Origin: Psychrobacter sp. PG1
Lineage (GTDB): Bacteria; Pseudomonadota; Gammaproteobacteria; Pseudomonadales; Moraxellaceae
NCBI RefSeq assembly: GCF_014897815.1
Contig: NZ_JABUZG010000066.1
Span: 1 to 51,990, forward strand
Length of the DNA stretch: 51,990 bases
Direction of reading: 5' to 3'
The notes beneath the pieces were generated by a model, which ran no database searches, was not told the DNA's origin, and saw only the letters and a program-made list of their open reading frames with translations. Made by a program: the position numbers and the translations under genes. Within the stretch, counting starts at the first letter, position 1. The number at the start of each line of letters is the position of its first letter. This document shows positions 44,563 through 51,990 of the stretch, piece after piece.

Positions 44563-45327
44563 ATGAGCTCAACTGCCGTTCCTGCCTTGGACAAAACCTT
44601 TCAGATTTTAGATTTAATTACTGACAGTGCACAGCCTTTAACGGCAGCTCATATTGCTAAAGAGCTCAATCTACCACGTAGCTCAACCCACAATATTTTG
44701 CAAAGTCTTTTGACCAAGCATGTCATCTATAAAGACAGCGATAGCCGCTTTCATTTAGGCTCTTATTTGATGTATTGGGCGGGTAAGTATGAACAGCAGC
44801 AAGGCGTCATCCAGTTATTTAAAGACCTCATTGTCCAGTATCCGATTCTTCTTCAACATACAGTTACTTTATCTAAGCTTGATTTAGGTGAAGTGGTATT
44901 TTTAGCCTGTCATGAAGCTCCTGCCCCGCTTGGCTTTACCTTTCGCGCTGGTGTTCGCGTACCAGCAGTATTCTCTGCTACCGGCAAAGCCATGCTCTCA
45001 ACCTTCTCTATGGACAGTATAAAATCTATCTACGCTACCGGTTTCCCCGCACCTATTACCCAACACGGTGTTGATAACTTTAGCGATTTGTCCACCGAGT
45101 TGACCGCCATTCAAAACAGTCGCATCTCACTCGATGATGGGCAACTGCGCGAAGGGATGTATTGTTTGGGTACTTATATTCGCAATGCGTCAGGCAATGC
45201 CGTTGCGGGTATGGCAGTTAGCTTTTTGCAAGGCGAATATGAGTCCAAGCGTGCTGAGGTCAGTGCTGTTCTGATTGAATTAGCGCAGCAAATTGAGCAG
45301 CGTTTGGGTTTTATCGATAATAAATAA
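44563..45327 (+). CDS. IclR-family transcriptional regulator (near gabDT)
   Basis: This 254-residue regulator has a winged HTH at residues 8-70 (LDKTFQILDLITDSAQPLTAAHIAKELNLPRSSTHNILQSL) and an effector-binding GAF-like domain over the rest (FRAGVRVPAVFSATGKAMLS, DDGQLREGMYCLGTYI, AVAGMAVSFL). It is divergent from gabD, with a perfect palindrome in between, so it most likely controls gabD-gabT-permease, with a semialdehyde, amino acid or dicarboxylate as effector. AGG lies nine bases before the ATG. Direction of control cannot be told. Confidence 0.9.
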   Translation: MSSTAVPALDKTFQILDLITDSAQPLTAAHIAKELNLPRSSTHNILQSLLTKHVIYKDSDSRFHLGSYLMYWAGKYEQQQGVIQLFKDLIVQYPILLQHTVTLSKLDLGEVVFLACHEAPAPLGFTFRAGVRVPAVFSATGKAMLSTFSMDSIKSIYATGFPAPITQHGVDNFSDLSTELTAIQNSRISLDDGQLREGMYCLGTYIRNASGNAVAGMAVSFLQGEYESKRAEVSAVLIELAQQIEQRLGFIDNK

Positions 45328-45368
45328 AGTTAAAACGCTGCTAGTTTCTTGCTTACTTCAAACTCTTT

Positions 45369-45389
45369 CAGTTATTTTGGTGATAACTG
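45369..45389. terminator. Hairpin between convergent genes
   Basis: CAGTTAT and ATAACTG form a 7-bp stem with a 7-nt loop right before the deacetylase stop, 42 bp after the IclR-family gene. The T tract is poor, so termination is uncertain. Confidence 0.35.
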
Positions 45390-46439
45390 TTAATCTTCTG
45401 AAATAAGCCCTGATAAAAATGCTTGCAAATTGTCATTGAGCTTTTGCAAGTAATAACCGCCCTCGACTAAAACAATCAGTGGTTTGTTTAGCGCTTTCAT
45501 CTTTTGTGCCAATATTTTAAATCCTTGCGTACTCACCGCACATCTCGCTTCTGGGTCGTTCTCATAAACATCAAAACCTAAGACATGAACGATGACATCA
45601 GGGTCAAATAGCGTCATCGCTTCGATAGATTTATCAACATACTCAAAAAACCCAGCTTCATCGGTGCCGTGCGACATTGGAAAGTTAACGTTATAGCCTT
45701 CACCCACGCCTGTGCCCCTTTCAAACGCATGCCCTGTCACTGCGGGATAAAAGTTAACGGGGTCACCGTGAACCGAGGTATAAAGCACATCGCTGCGATC
45801 ATAAAATATTTCTTGGATACCCTGTCCGTGATGCATGTCGGTGTCTATGATGGCGATTTTTGCATATTTTTGCCGCAGATGTTCAGCGATGATGGCTGCA
45901 TTATTTAGATAGCAAAATCCGCCAGCGGCGCTCTTGCGAGCATGATGACCAGGAGGCCGTGAGAAGCAAAGCTGTATATAACTTTCGGCACGCTCGGTAT
46001 CTGATAAACCATCGTTCAGCAATGCTTCAGCCGCATTGAGTGCAGTCTGCGCAGACCAATAAATAGATGTCCAAGAATGCTCGCTGATAGGCGCGCTATC
46101 ATCCGCTTGATACTTTGCTGCTTTTGCCATGATACCGATACCGGGATTGTCATACGGTACAAAGATCCCTGTTTGAACCTGCGCGCCTAGATCTTCTTCA
46201 ATTGCCATCCAGTCATCATAGCCATGCTTGAGAAAATCCACATAACCAAAATCGTGAACCGCTAATATAGGCCCAATGCCAATATCGGTAGCTGTCGTCA
46301 CCTCTAACCCTAACGCTGCTGGTGCTTTTAAAAACTCAACCATACGCTCTGGTACTTCTAACGGCTCATGCATCTTTCCATAAGAGAAATAAGGTAATGG
46401 TCTATGTAGACTTAGATTTTCATGGCTATATATCTTCAT
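45390..46439 (-). CDS. Histone deacetylase family protein, acetylpolyamine amidohydrolase-like
   Basis: This zinc amidohydrolase of the arginase/deacetylase fold has 349 residues from ATG 46439, which has AAAGGA nine bases upstream; three earlier in-frame ATGs overlap or precede that site. Catalytic features are SRPPGHHARKSAAGGFCYLNNAA (His pair), the zinc ligands in IIDTDMHHGQG and VLGFDVYENDPEA, and EGGYYLQKL with the active-site tyrosine. Bacterial relatives remove acetyl groups from acetylputrescine, acetylcadaverine and acetylspermidine. The setting, downstream of gcdH and the CoA-transferase and beside GABA genes, supports a polyamine substrate over a protein one; this is inference. Confidence 0.85.
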   Translation of the reverse strand: MKIYSHENLSLHRPLPYFSYGKMHEPLEVPERMVEFLKAPAALGLEVTTATDIGIGPILAVHDFGYVDFLKHGYDDWMAIEEDLGAQVQTGIFVPYDNPGIGIMAKAAKYQADDSAPISEHSWTSIYWSAQTALNAAEALLNDGLSDTERAESYIQLCFSRPPGHHARKSAAGGFCYLNNAAIIAEHLRQKYAKIAIIDTDMHHGQGIQEIFYDRSDVLYTSVHGDPVNFYPAVTGHAFERGTGVGEGYNVNFPMSHGTDEAGFFEYVDKSIEAMTLFDPDVIVHVLGFDVYENDPEARCAVSTQGFKILAQKMKALNKPLIVLVEGGYYLQKLNDNLQAFLSGLISED

Positions 46440-46494
46440 GCTTAACATTCCTTTGTTTAACATTTTTTCCAATGGCGCTTTTTTTGATGCCTAA

Positions 46495-47721
46495 CTAAAC
46501 AATCCCATCGGCTTTAAGCTTGGCGATCATCTCAATGTCATAACCCAAATCAGCAAGCGTGCTATCAGTATGCTCGCTCAACTTCGGTGGCGGTGTACGA
46601 TAAGTAACGGGTGATGCAGATAACTTGATAGGATTGCCAAGTGCTCTTACCGGACTACCTTGCTCAGTGAAATTAACGACCATCTCGCGTGCCAGTGCTT
46701 GCGGCATGGCCAATGCTTCAGCGACATTATGAATCGCTCCGCACGGGATACCTGCTTGATCTAAAACCTCCAACCAATAAGTACGTGGTTGCTCGGCAAA
46801 CTTCTTGCTCAGCTCATCACACAGCAGCTCGCGGTTGGCAACACGGTTAGGATTGGTCGTAAAGCGATCATCGGTATGCCAATTAACTGCAAGCACATCG
46901 CGAAGTTTGGCAAACTGACTGTCATTACCACAGGCTAAGATAAAGTGCTGCTCGCCCTGACCTGCGAATACTTGATAAGGAACGATATTGGGATGCTGAT
47001 TGCCCAGTCTGGGCGGCACTTTGCCTGATGCCAAATGGTTCATACCCACATTGGCCAGCATCGCAAGCGCACTATCTAAAAGCGCAACGTCTACCTGTTG
47101 ACCTAACTCCGTAGTCTCACGAGCAATCAAGGCCGCTTGAATGCCAATCGTCAGCTGCAAGCCTGCAAACAAATCGACCACTGCCACGCCGACTTTATGC
47201 GGTTCGCCATCACTAGGACCTGTGATACTCATCAGCCCTGACAACCCTTGGATAATATAATCATAACCAGGGCGCGCGGCATCTGGCCCTGTCTGACCAA
47301 ACCCTGTCAATGAAGCATAAATCAGGCGCGGATTGTGTTGTTTTAGACTGTCATAATCCAAGCCGTATTTTTTTAGACCGCCCACTTTGAAGTTCTCTAC
47401 CAAGATATCACTATCAGCGGCCAGTTTCTTAATGATGGCCTGCCCTGCATCAGTAGTGATATCGACCGTGAGTGACTTTTTATTACGGTTAATCGTCGCA
47501 TAATAAGCAGACGTATCATCGCTAAATGTTGGCGGTGCCCAGTGGCGAGTTTCATCGCCAATATGTGGACGCTCAATCTTGATAACTTCGGCACCAAGAT
47601 CAGCAAGCACTTGTGTACAAGAAGGCCCTGCCAGCACTCTCGATAAATCGAGCACCTTGATGCCGTGCAATGCGCCTTTTGCCAATTCATTGCTGTTATC
47701 GCTATTGCTATCGACAGTCAT
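46495..47721 (-). CDS. CaiB/BaiF family CoA-transferase, probably glutarate CoA-transferase
   Basis: This 408-residue class III CoA-transferase has hallmarks GIKVLDLSRVLAGPSCTQVLADLGAEVIKIE near residue 18, TVDITTDAGQAIIKKLAADSDILVENF, and the catalytic aspartate in HKVGVAVVDLFAGL near 175. Next to glutaryl-CoA dehydrogenase, the likely reaction is transfer of CoA from succinyl-CoA (or acetyl-CoA) to glutarate, as in the mammalian SUGCT enzyme. AAGGGA precedes the ATG. It lies 177 bp after gcdH and 55 bp before the deacetylase gene on the same strand, so the three may be one transcript. Confidence 0.88.
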   Translation of the reverse strand: MTVDSNSDNSNELAKGALHGIKVLDLSRVLAGPSCTQVLADLGAEVIKIERPHIGDETRHWAPPTFSDDTSAYYATINRNKKSLTVDITTDAGQAIIKKLAADSDILVENFKVGGLKKYGLDYDSLKQHNPRLIYASLTGFGQTGPDAARPGYDYIIQGLSGLMSITGPSDGEPHKVGVAVVDLFAGLQLTIGIQAALIARETTELGQQVDVALLDSALAMLANVGMNHLASGKVPPRLGNQHPNIVPYQVFAGQGEQHFILACGNDSQFAKLRDVLAVNWHTDDRFTTNPNRVANRELLCDELSKKFAEQPRTYWLEVLDQAGIPCGAIHNVAEALAMPQALAREMVVNFTEQGSPVRALGNPIKLSASPVTYRTPPPKLSEHTDSTLADLGYDIEMIAKLKADGIV

Positions 47722-47898
47722 AATAATCCCTTATTGTGTGGCGTATTTTTGATAATAAAATTGTTATTCATGATGTAATTTTTCAGTAGTTAAATCATGA
47801 AGAACAACTGAAGAACGTACGCTATTGCTAATGCTCTTTTAACAAGAAGCCAAGCAGCAACGTACGTCGTAGAATACAATTGTATGAGCTAAAAGTAC

Positions 47899-49083
47899 TT
47901 AAAAGAACGCTTGAATACCAGTCTGCGCACGACCTAAGATGAGCGCATGAATATCGTGCGTACCTTCATAGGTATTAACCGCTTCTAGGTTCATCACATG
48001 ACGGATAATGTGGAACTCATCAGAGATACCGTTACCGCCATGCATATCACGAGCAATACGCGCGATATCGAGCGCCTTACCGCAGTTATTACGCTTAATC
48101 AGTGAAATCATCTCAGGCGCCGCATTGTCTTCATCCATCAGACGACCGACACGTAGCGCCGCTTGTAAACCCAAGGTAATTTCTGTCTGCATATTGGCAA
48201 GTTTCAACTGTACAAGCTGCGTTGCGGCGAGCGGACGACCAAATTGCTTACGGTCTAGCGTGTACTGGCGTGCTGCTTTCCAGCAGAATTCAGCTGCGCC
48301 CATCGCACCCCATGCGATACCATAACGGGCTTTATTTAAACAGCCAAACGGTCCTTTTAGACCACGGATGTCTGGGAAAGCATTGGCCTCAGGGACAAAT
48401 ACCTTGTCCATAACGATTTCACCCGTGACTGAAGCACGTAATGAAAATTTACCTTCAATTTTCGGCGCTGATAAACCCTTCATACCTTTATCTAAGATAA
48501 AACCACGAATTTCACCAGCATCATCTTTTGCCCAAACCACAAATACATCAGCGATAGGACTGTTGGTAATCCACATCTTATTACCCGTCAGCTCATAACC
48601 GCCATCAACCGCTCGTGCACGAGTCGACATTGAGGCTGGATCTGACCCTGAATCTGGCTCAGTCAGACCGAAGCAGCCGATATACTCGCCAGTAGCAAGC
48701 TTAGGCAGATATCTCTCTCTTTGCTCTTCGGTACCGTACGCCCAAATAGGATGCATAACCAAACTTGACTGCACACTCATCGCTGAACGATAACCCGAGT
48801 CAACTGCTTCCACTTCCTTGGCAATCAGACCGTAAGCAACACTAGATAAACCGGCACAGCCATAACCTTCAATCGTGACACCAAGCAGACCCATTTCACC
48901 CATTTGACGCATGATATTACGGTCAAAATTCTCGTTACGATTGGCTTCAACAATGCCAGGCATCAGCTCGTTTTGAAAAAACTGGCGGGCGCTGTCCGTG
49001 ACCATGCGCTCTTCATCAGTCAACTGGTCGCGTAATAAAAACGGATCTTCCCAATCGAAACTTGGACGCGTAGATGTTGCCAT
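47899..49083 (-). CDS. gcdH: Glutaryl-CoA dehydrogenase
   Basis: This 394-residue acyl-CoA dehydrogenase oxidises and decarboxylates glutaryl-CoA to crotonyl-CoA, passing electrons to ETF. The start is ATG 49083, seven bases after AAGGAG, not the ATG eight codons upstream. FAD-site motifs are [20 protein letters not shown] near residue 135 and [18 protein letters not shown], with [22 protein letters not shown] near 280. The catalytic Glu373 is in [21 protein letters not shown]. The arrangement [19 protein letters not shown] at the start is typical of GcdH. It heads the unit with the CoA-transferase and deacetylase and is divergent from an IclR-family gene. Confidence 0.94.
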   Translation of the reverse strand: MATSTRPSFDWEDPFLLRDQLTDEERMVTDSARQFFQNELMPGIVEANRNENFDRNIMRQMGEMGLLGVTIEGYGCAGLSSVAYGLIAKEVEAVDSGYRSAMSVQSSLVMHPIWAYGTEEQRERYLPKLATGEYIGCFGLTEPDSGSDPASMSTRARAVDGGYELTGNKMWITNSPIADVFVVWAKDDAGEIRGFILDKGMKGLSAPKIEGKFSLRASVTGEIVMDKVFVPEANAFPDIRGLKGPFGCLNKARYGIAWGAMGAAEFCWKAARQYTLDRKQFGRPLAATQLVQLKLANMQTEITLGLQAALRVGRLMDEDNAAPEMISLIKRNNCGKALDIARIARDMHGGNGISDEFHIIRHVMNLEAVNTYEGTHDIHALILGRAQTGIQAFF

Positions 49084-49176
49084 GTGGATCTCCTTGATAT
49101 CAGTCATCCTGACCGACGATTAGTAATTAATGAATAAATTAACTTAATAGTTTATTGACTTACTAATTCCGCTGTG

Positions 49177-49220
49177 CGAAACTTAGTTTCATAATTTAAA
49201 TTCATTAAAACAAAGTTTCG
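49177..49220. promoter_or_regulatory. Inverted repeats upstream of gcdH
   Basis: GAAACTTAGTTTC (49178-49190) is a perfect 6-bp-armed palindrome, and CGAAACTT (49177-49184) has an exact inverted partner AAGTTTCG at 49213-49220. The cluster lies between gcdH and the IclR-family gene and is a good operator candidate. Confidence 0.5.
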
Positions 49221-49258
49221 GGTCGCTGTAAACCTTTATCCAAAAAAATGAGCATAAA

Positions 49259-50086
49259 ATGACAAAAAACATATCGGCAGCTCCGCCACTACTCGATCGA
49301 ATGACCACCATTCTTGAGCAAAGTAAGGACGATAATGACCGGCAGTTCGTTACAGCACTGGGTCGCGGGCTATCTTTACTCGCAGCATTTGAACATAATG
49401 ATCGGCTTACCCATCAGCAGCTATGTCAGATGACCGATCTGCCAAAAGCGACCATTACTCGCTTTATCCATACCTTAACCACGCTTGGATTTTTACGTGT
49501 CACTGAGCACGGACAGTATCAATTGGGTAGTAGCGCTGTACGTCTAAGTGCGACCGCGTGGAGTCGCCACGATATGGTCGCAGCGGCTGAACCTTTACTG
49601 CGACAGTTTGCTAGTGAGAATGAAGTATCAGTGAATTTGGCAACCGAAGTCGAAGGAGAGATGCGCTATCACGCTTGTTGTCGTAGCCCTGCTCGTCTAT
49701 CGGTCAATTTACAGGTTGGATCCGCTGTACCTGTCGCACGTACTGCTATTGGACGCGCTTTTTATGCGGCTAGCTCGCCAGCGAGACAGGCTGTCATCAT
49801 GAGTAATCTACAAGAACAGTTATCTAACGAAGATTATAACCATGCACAAATTGCCCTAGCCAGCGCGACAGAGCATTATAAAAAATACGGCTATACGGTG
49901 TCTGATGGGGATTTTTCTACTGACATATTAGCGGTCGCCATTGGCTTGTTTGATGTCGCGACTGGACAATACACCTACTCGCTCAATGCCAGTGTGCCGA
50001 GTGCCAACTGGCAGGCAGATGAATATGCGGCGACGATTGTGCCAAAATTGCAGGCGTTGGCTGAGCGGATTGGTGGTGGGGTTTAA
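49259..50086 (+). CDS. IclR-family transcriptional regulator (near gcdH)
   Basis: This 275-residue regulator has a winged HTH at about residues 30-90 (FVTALGRGLSLLAAFEHNDRLTHQQLCQMTDLPKATITRFIHTLTTLGFL) and an effector domain with VNLQVGSAVPVARTAIGRAF and GDFSTDILAVAIGLFDVATG. It resembles the PcaR/PobR branch that senses aromatic or dicarboxylic acids. It is divergent from gcdH with inverted repeats between, so control of glutarate use is likely. No good ribosome-binding site precedes the ATG. An in-frame ATG 14 codons on is an alternative start. Confidence 0.9.
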   Translation: MTKNISAAPPLLDRMTTILEQSKDDNDRQFVTALGRGLSLLAAFEHNDRLTHQQLCQMTDLPKATITRFIHTLTTLGFLRVTEHGQYQLGSSAVRLSATAWSRHDMVAAAEPLLRQFASENEVSVNLATEVEGEMRYHACCRSPARLSVNLQVGSAVPVARTAIGRAFYAASSPARQAVIMSNLQEQLSNEDYNHAQIALASATEHYKKYGYTVSDGDFSTDILAVAIGLFDVATGQYTYSLNASVPSANWQADEYAATIVPKLQALAERIGGGV

Positions 50087-50114
50087 AAGAGAACAAATGA
50101 TAAATCTATAGTAC

Positions 50115-50165
50115 AAGCATCTTGGCTTAGTCGATGGGTTTTGTCTTATGAAAGATGCTTTATTT
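50115..50165 (+). terminator. Hairpin between convergent IclR-family gene and rtcR
   Basis: AAGCATCTT (50115-50123) pairs perfectly with AAGATGCTT (50152-50160) around a 28-nt loop and is followed by TATTTTA on the plus strand. The right arm runs into the rtcR stop codon. Confidence 0.45.
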
Positions 50166-51869
50166 TAGCTCATCAAACTTCAAACCAAACTTCAGCAGAT
50201 ACTTCCGCAATCTATCGCTATCGTTTGGGCTTTTTAGCTTATCGCGTGAGTTGGCGTACAGATAGCGGCCAGCCGCCGCTTGGTTTTTATGATTGATACA
50301 CACCTCAATCACATACGCCAGTTGCACCGCATCAAACGGATCGATAGTTGTCAGCATGTCTTCATCGAGATATTGGCGTAAAATATGATGGCTACCCTGC
50401 TCAATGGTGTCACTATTTAAACTAGTATCGGGGCTGTTTTTGCTTAGGCTATTTTTAATCCTAACATTACCGCCATTTAAGCTATTCGATCCATTCAAGC
50501 TGTCAGGCAATTCCCAAAGATGAGCTAACCTCTCAATCTCCGCTTGCACATCATCATTGCGAATCACTTTACTCTCAGCAAGTGTAGTCAAACGAATCAT
50601 ACTGGCAGTCAAATCACGAAAGTTCCCCTGCCATGTTGCATCCGCACTCATCGCAAAAGATTCATACAGCTGCCTTGCCTCTGGGGTAAATCGATACTGC
50701 TGCTGTTGCTCGCTACCCAAGCGCGCCAGTTCATAATCGATATTGGCAGGTAAATCTTCCAACCTGTCTTTGAGTGATGGCAAAAAGAATGTCCATGTAT
50801 TAAGACGCGCAAACAAATCCGCCCGAAACTCGCCATTTGCGACCGCTTGGCGCAAGTCTTTATTGGTGCCTGCCATCAGCTGAAACGACACGCTAATCGG
50901 CGTATCACTGCCAAGTGGATAAAAGCGCTGCTCCTCCAATGCAGTCAATAGCATCGCTTGCTCATCGAGCCCCAACTCACCGATTTCATCTAAGAACAAT
51001 AACCCACCATCGGCTGATTTTAGCAGCCCATCTCGACTCGTCGCAGCGCCCGTAAATGCTCCTTTGACATGACCGAATAACACACTCATGGCGGTGTCAC
51101 CACGCAGCGTCGCGCAGTTTACCTCGACGAATTGTTCAAGCGTGTTTTTACCTTGCGTACTGCTGGCTTTGTCTTTTTTAAGCGCGTAAATTTGGCCTGC
51201 CAGTTGCGACTTGCCCGCTCCTGTTGCGCCCATCAGTAGTATGGGTGCAGTTGATCGGGTGGCGACTTTTTCGATATCGGAGATGAGCTTTTGATAAGTA
51301 GCATTTTGGGTGACTAGATTGGCTTGCAAGGTTTGCCAATGCTGCTGTTTTTCTGCTTCAAAGCGTTCACGTAATCCATCATAGCGCGAGACGTCCAAAT
51401 CAATCACTTGATAGCGACCTTGCGGATCAGCTTGGTCAGGTCTTGGGCAAGGCGAGGTCTGAATCAAATCAGCTGGTATAAAGCCTGCTTCTACCAACAA
51501 GAACCAACAAATCTGCGCCACGTGCGTACCTGTGGTCAGATGCAGCAAGTAATCGGTACTGTCCTTAAAATCAAATCCTGCGGCAAAGTCATACAGCTCA
51601 GCATAAACATCGGCAAAATCCCACGGACTGGTCAACGCCACATGATGACCAATAACTTGTGTCTGCGGACTGACCTGTGCCATGTCATCTTTGATAATTT
51701 TAAACAGCCGTTTATCATGCTTGCTATACAAGATATGCAGCTCATCGACCAGTAGCTCGTCATGCAGACCCAAACTGACGGTTGGTCGCCAACGTTGCCA
51801 ACGCTTGTCATTAAAGCCATTGTCTAAAGTAGTGCCGAGGAAGCCGATGACGGCAGTTTTGTTAGACAT
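50160..51869 (-). CDS. rtcR: Sigma-54-dependent activator of RNA repair genes RtcR
   Basis: This activator drives sigma-54 transcription of rtcBA-type RNA repair genes. From ATG 51869 it has 569 residues; a TTG three codons earlier is less likely. The N-terminal 180 residues are the CARF-type sensor (VIGFLGTTLDNGFNDKRWQRWRPTVSLG and HLTTGTHVAQICWFLLVEAGFIPADLIQTSP). The AAA+ domain has GATGAGKSQLAGQI near 215, GHVKGAFTGAATSRDG (the sigma-54 loop) near 270, and GLLFLDEIGELG. The C-terminal domain ends with AGRYLYANSRDKLKSPNDSDRLRKYL. Between AAA+ and C-terminal domains lies a roughly 35-residue Asn/Ser/Leu linker (DSLNGSNSLNGGN), unusual for RtcR. Targets, usually divergent, would lie beyond the right edge. 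Confidence 0.93.
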   Translation of the reverse strand: MSNKTAVIGFLGTTLDNGFNDKRWQRWRPTVSLGLHDELLVDELHILYSKHDKRLFKIIKDDMAQVSPQTQVIGHHVALTSPWDFADVYAELYDFAAGFDFKDSTDYLLHLTTGTHVAQICWFLLVEAGFIPADLIQTSPCPRPDQADPQGRYQVIDLDVSRYDGLRERFEAEKQQHWQTLQANLVTQNATYQKLISDIEKVATRSTAPILLMGATGAGKSQLAGQIYALKKDKASSTQGKNTLEQFVEVNCATLRGDTAMSVLFGHVKGAFTGAATSRDGLLKSADGGLLFLDEIGELGLDEQAMLLTALEEQRFYPLGSDTPISVSFQLMAGTNKDLRQAVANGEFRADLFARLNTWTFFLPSLKDRLEDLPANIDYELARLGSEQQQQYRFTPEARQLYESFAMSADATWQGNFRDLTASMIRLTTLAESKVIRNDDVQAEIERLAHLWELPDSLNGSNSLNGGNVRIKNSLSKNSPDTSLNSDTIEQGSHHILRQYLDEDMLTTIDPFDAVQLAYVIEVCINHKNQAAAGRYLYANSRDKLKSPNDSDRLRKYLLKFGLKFDELK

Positions 51870-51990
51870 AAGGTTCAATCATCCAAAATATTGGTGCGTG
51901 TACGAAAATTTAGTATGAGCGTTATAAGATAAAAATATCAATATATAGAATAATTACTATACTAATATAATATTTTATAAATAAATTTTT

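Noticed and set aside
47770..47880. Repeated CGTACG around 47815 and 47862
   Set aside because: The hexamer is self-palindromic and short, and the flanks do not pair further.
51890..51915. Sigma-54 promoter for genes to the right of rtcR
   Set aside because: TTGGTGCG is followed at the proper distance by CGAA instead of TTGC, so it is not a convincing -24/-12 pair.
51920..51990. AT-rich right end
   Set aside because: It is rich in A and T runs but too short and featureless to call an origin, promoter or recombination site.

Overview
The window looks like chromosome of a Moraxellaceae gammaproteobacterium, most probably Psychrobacter. The basis is moderate-to-low GC, the flavour of the proteins, and the neighbourhoods seen (carA-carB-greA order, two betaine-type transporters, PuuA/PuuB/PuuD/PuuR and AguA/AguB homologues). 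The genus is inference from recalled protein similarity; no rRNA or tRNA gene was found to confirm it.

Positions 1-17.3 kb are mostly housekeeping genes on the minus strand. They comprise two tandem BCCT osmolyte transporters, a periplasmic PQQ-type aldose dehydrogenase, ClpB with a good heat-shock promoter, an L,D-transpeptidase, an AMP-forming acyl-CoA synthetase with an SDR dehydrogenase, a type IB topoisomerase, a HAD phosphatase followed by prfB and ppnP, and a gamma-carbonic anhydrase. prfB carries the classical +1 frameshift site. Two plus-strand genes (a GNAT enzyme and a small membrane protein) interrupt them, and a 69-bp TA-flanked MITE-like element lies at 16.1 kb.

Positions 17.4-29.4 kb are on the plus strand: carA (TTG start), carB, greA, two exported proteins of unknown function, a radical-SAM protein with a helix-hairpin-helix tail followed by its usual partner (the TIGR03915/TIGR03916-type pair, thought to act on DNA but without known chemistry), and a GT4 glycosyltransferase.

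Positions 29.5-50.1 kb form a large catabolic island for agmatine, putrescine, acetylated polyamines and probably cadaverine or 5-aminovalerate. AguA and AguB convert agmatine to putrescine. PuuA, PuuB, an aldehyde dehydrogenase and PuuD convert putrescine through gamma-glutamyl intermediates to GABA. GabT and GabD take GABA to succinate, or 5-aminovalerate to glutarate. A CaiB-type CoA-transferase and glutaryl-CoA dehydrogenase would finish C5 degradation. An acetylpolyamine amidohydrolase-like deacetylase, an NhaC-family antiporter, an APC permease, a PuuR-like regulator and two IclR regulators complete the set. Several candidate operators and leader hairpins are visible.

The window ends with rtcR, the sigma-54 activator of RNA-repair genes, whose targets would lie beyond the right edge.

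The most interesting items are the radical-SAM pair with a perfect palindrome upstream, the assembled C4/C5 diamine island, the TA-flanked mini-element, and a recurring pattern of short (12-26 bp) tandem duplications in non-coding DNA.
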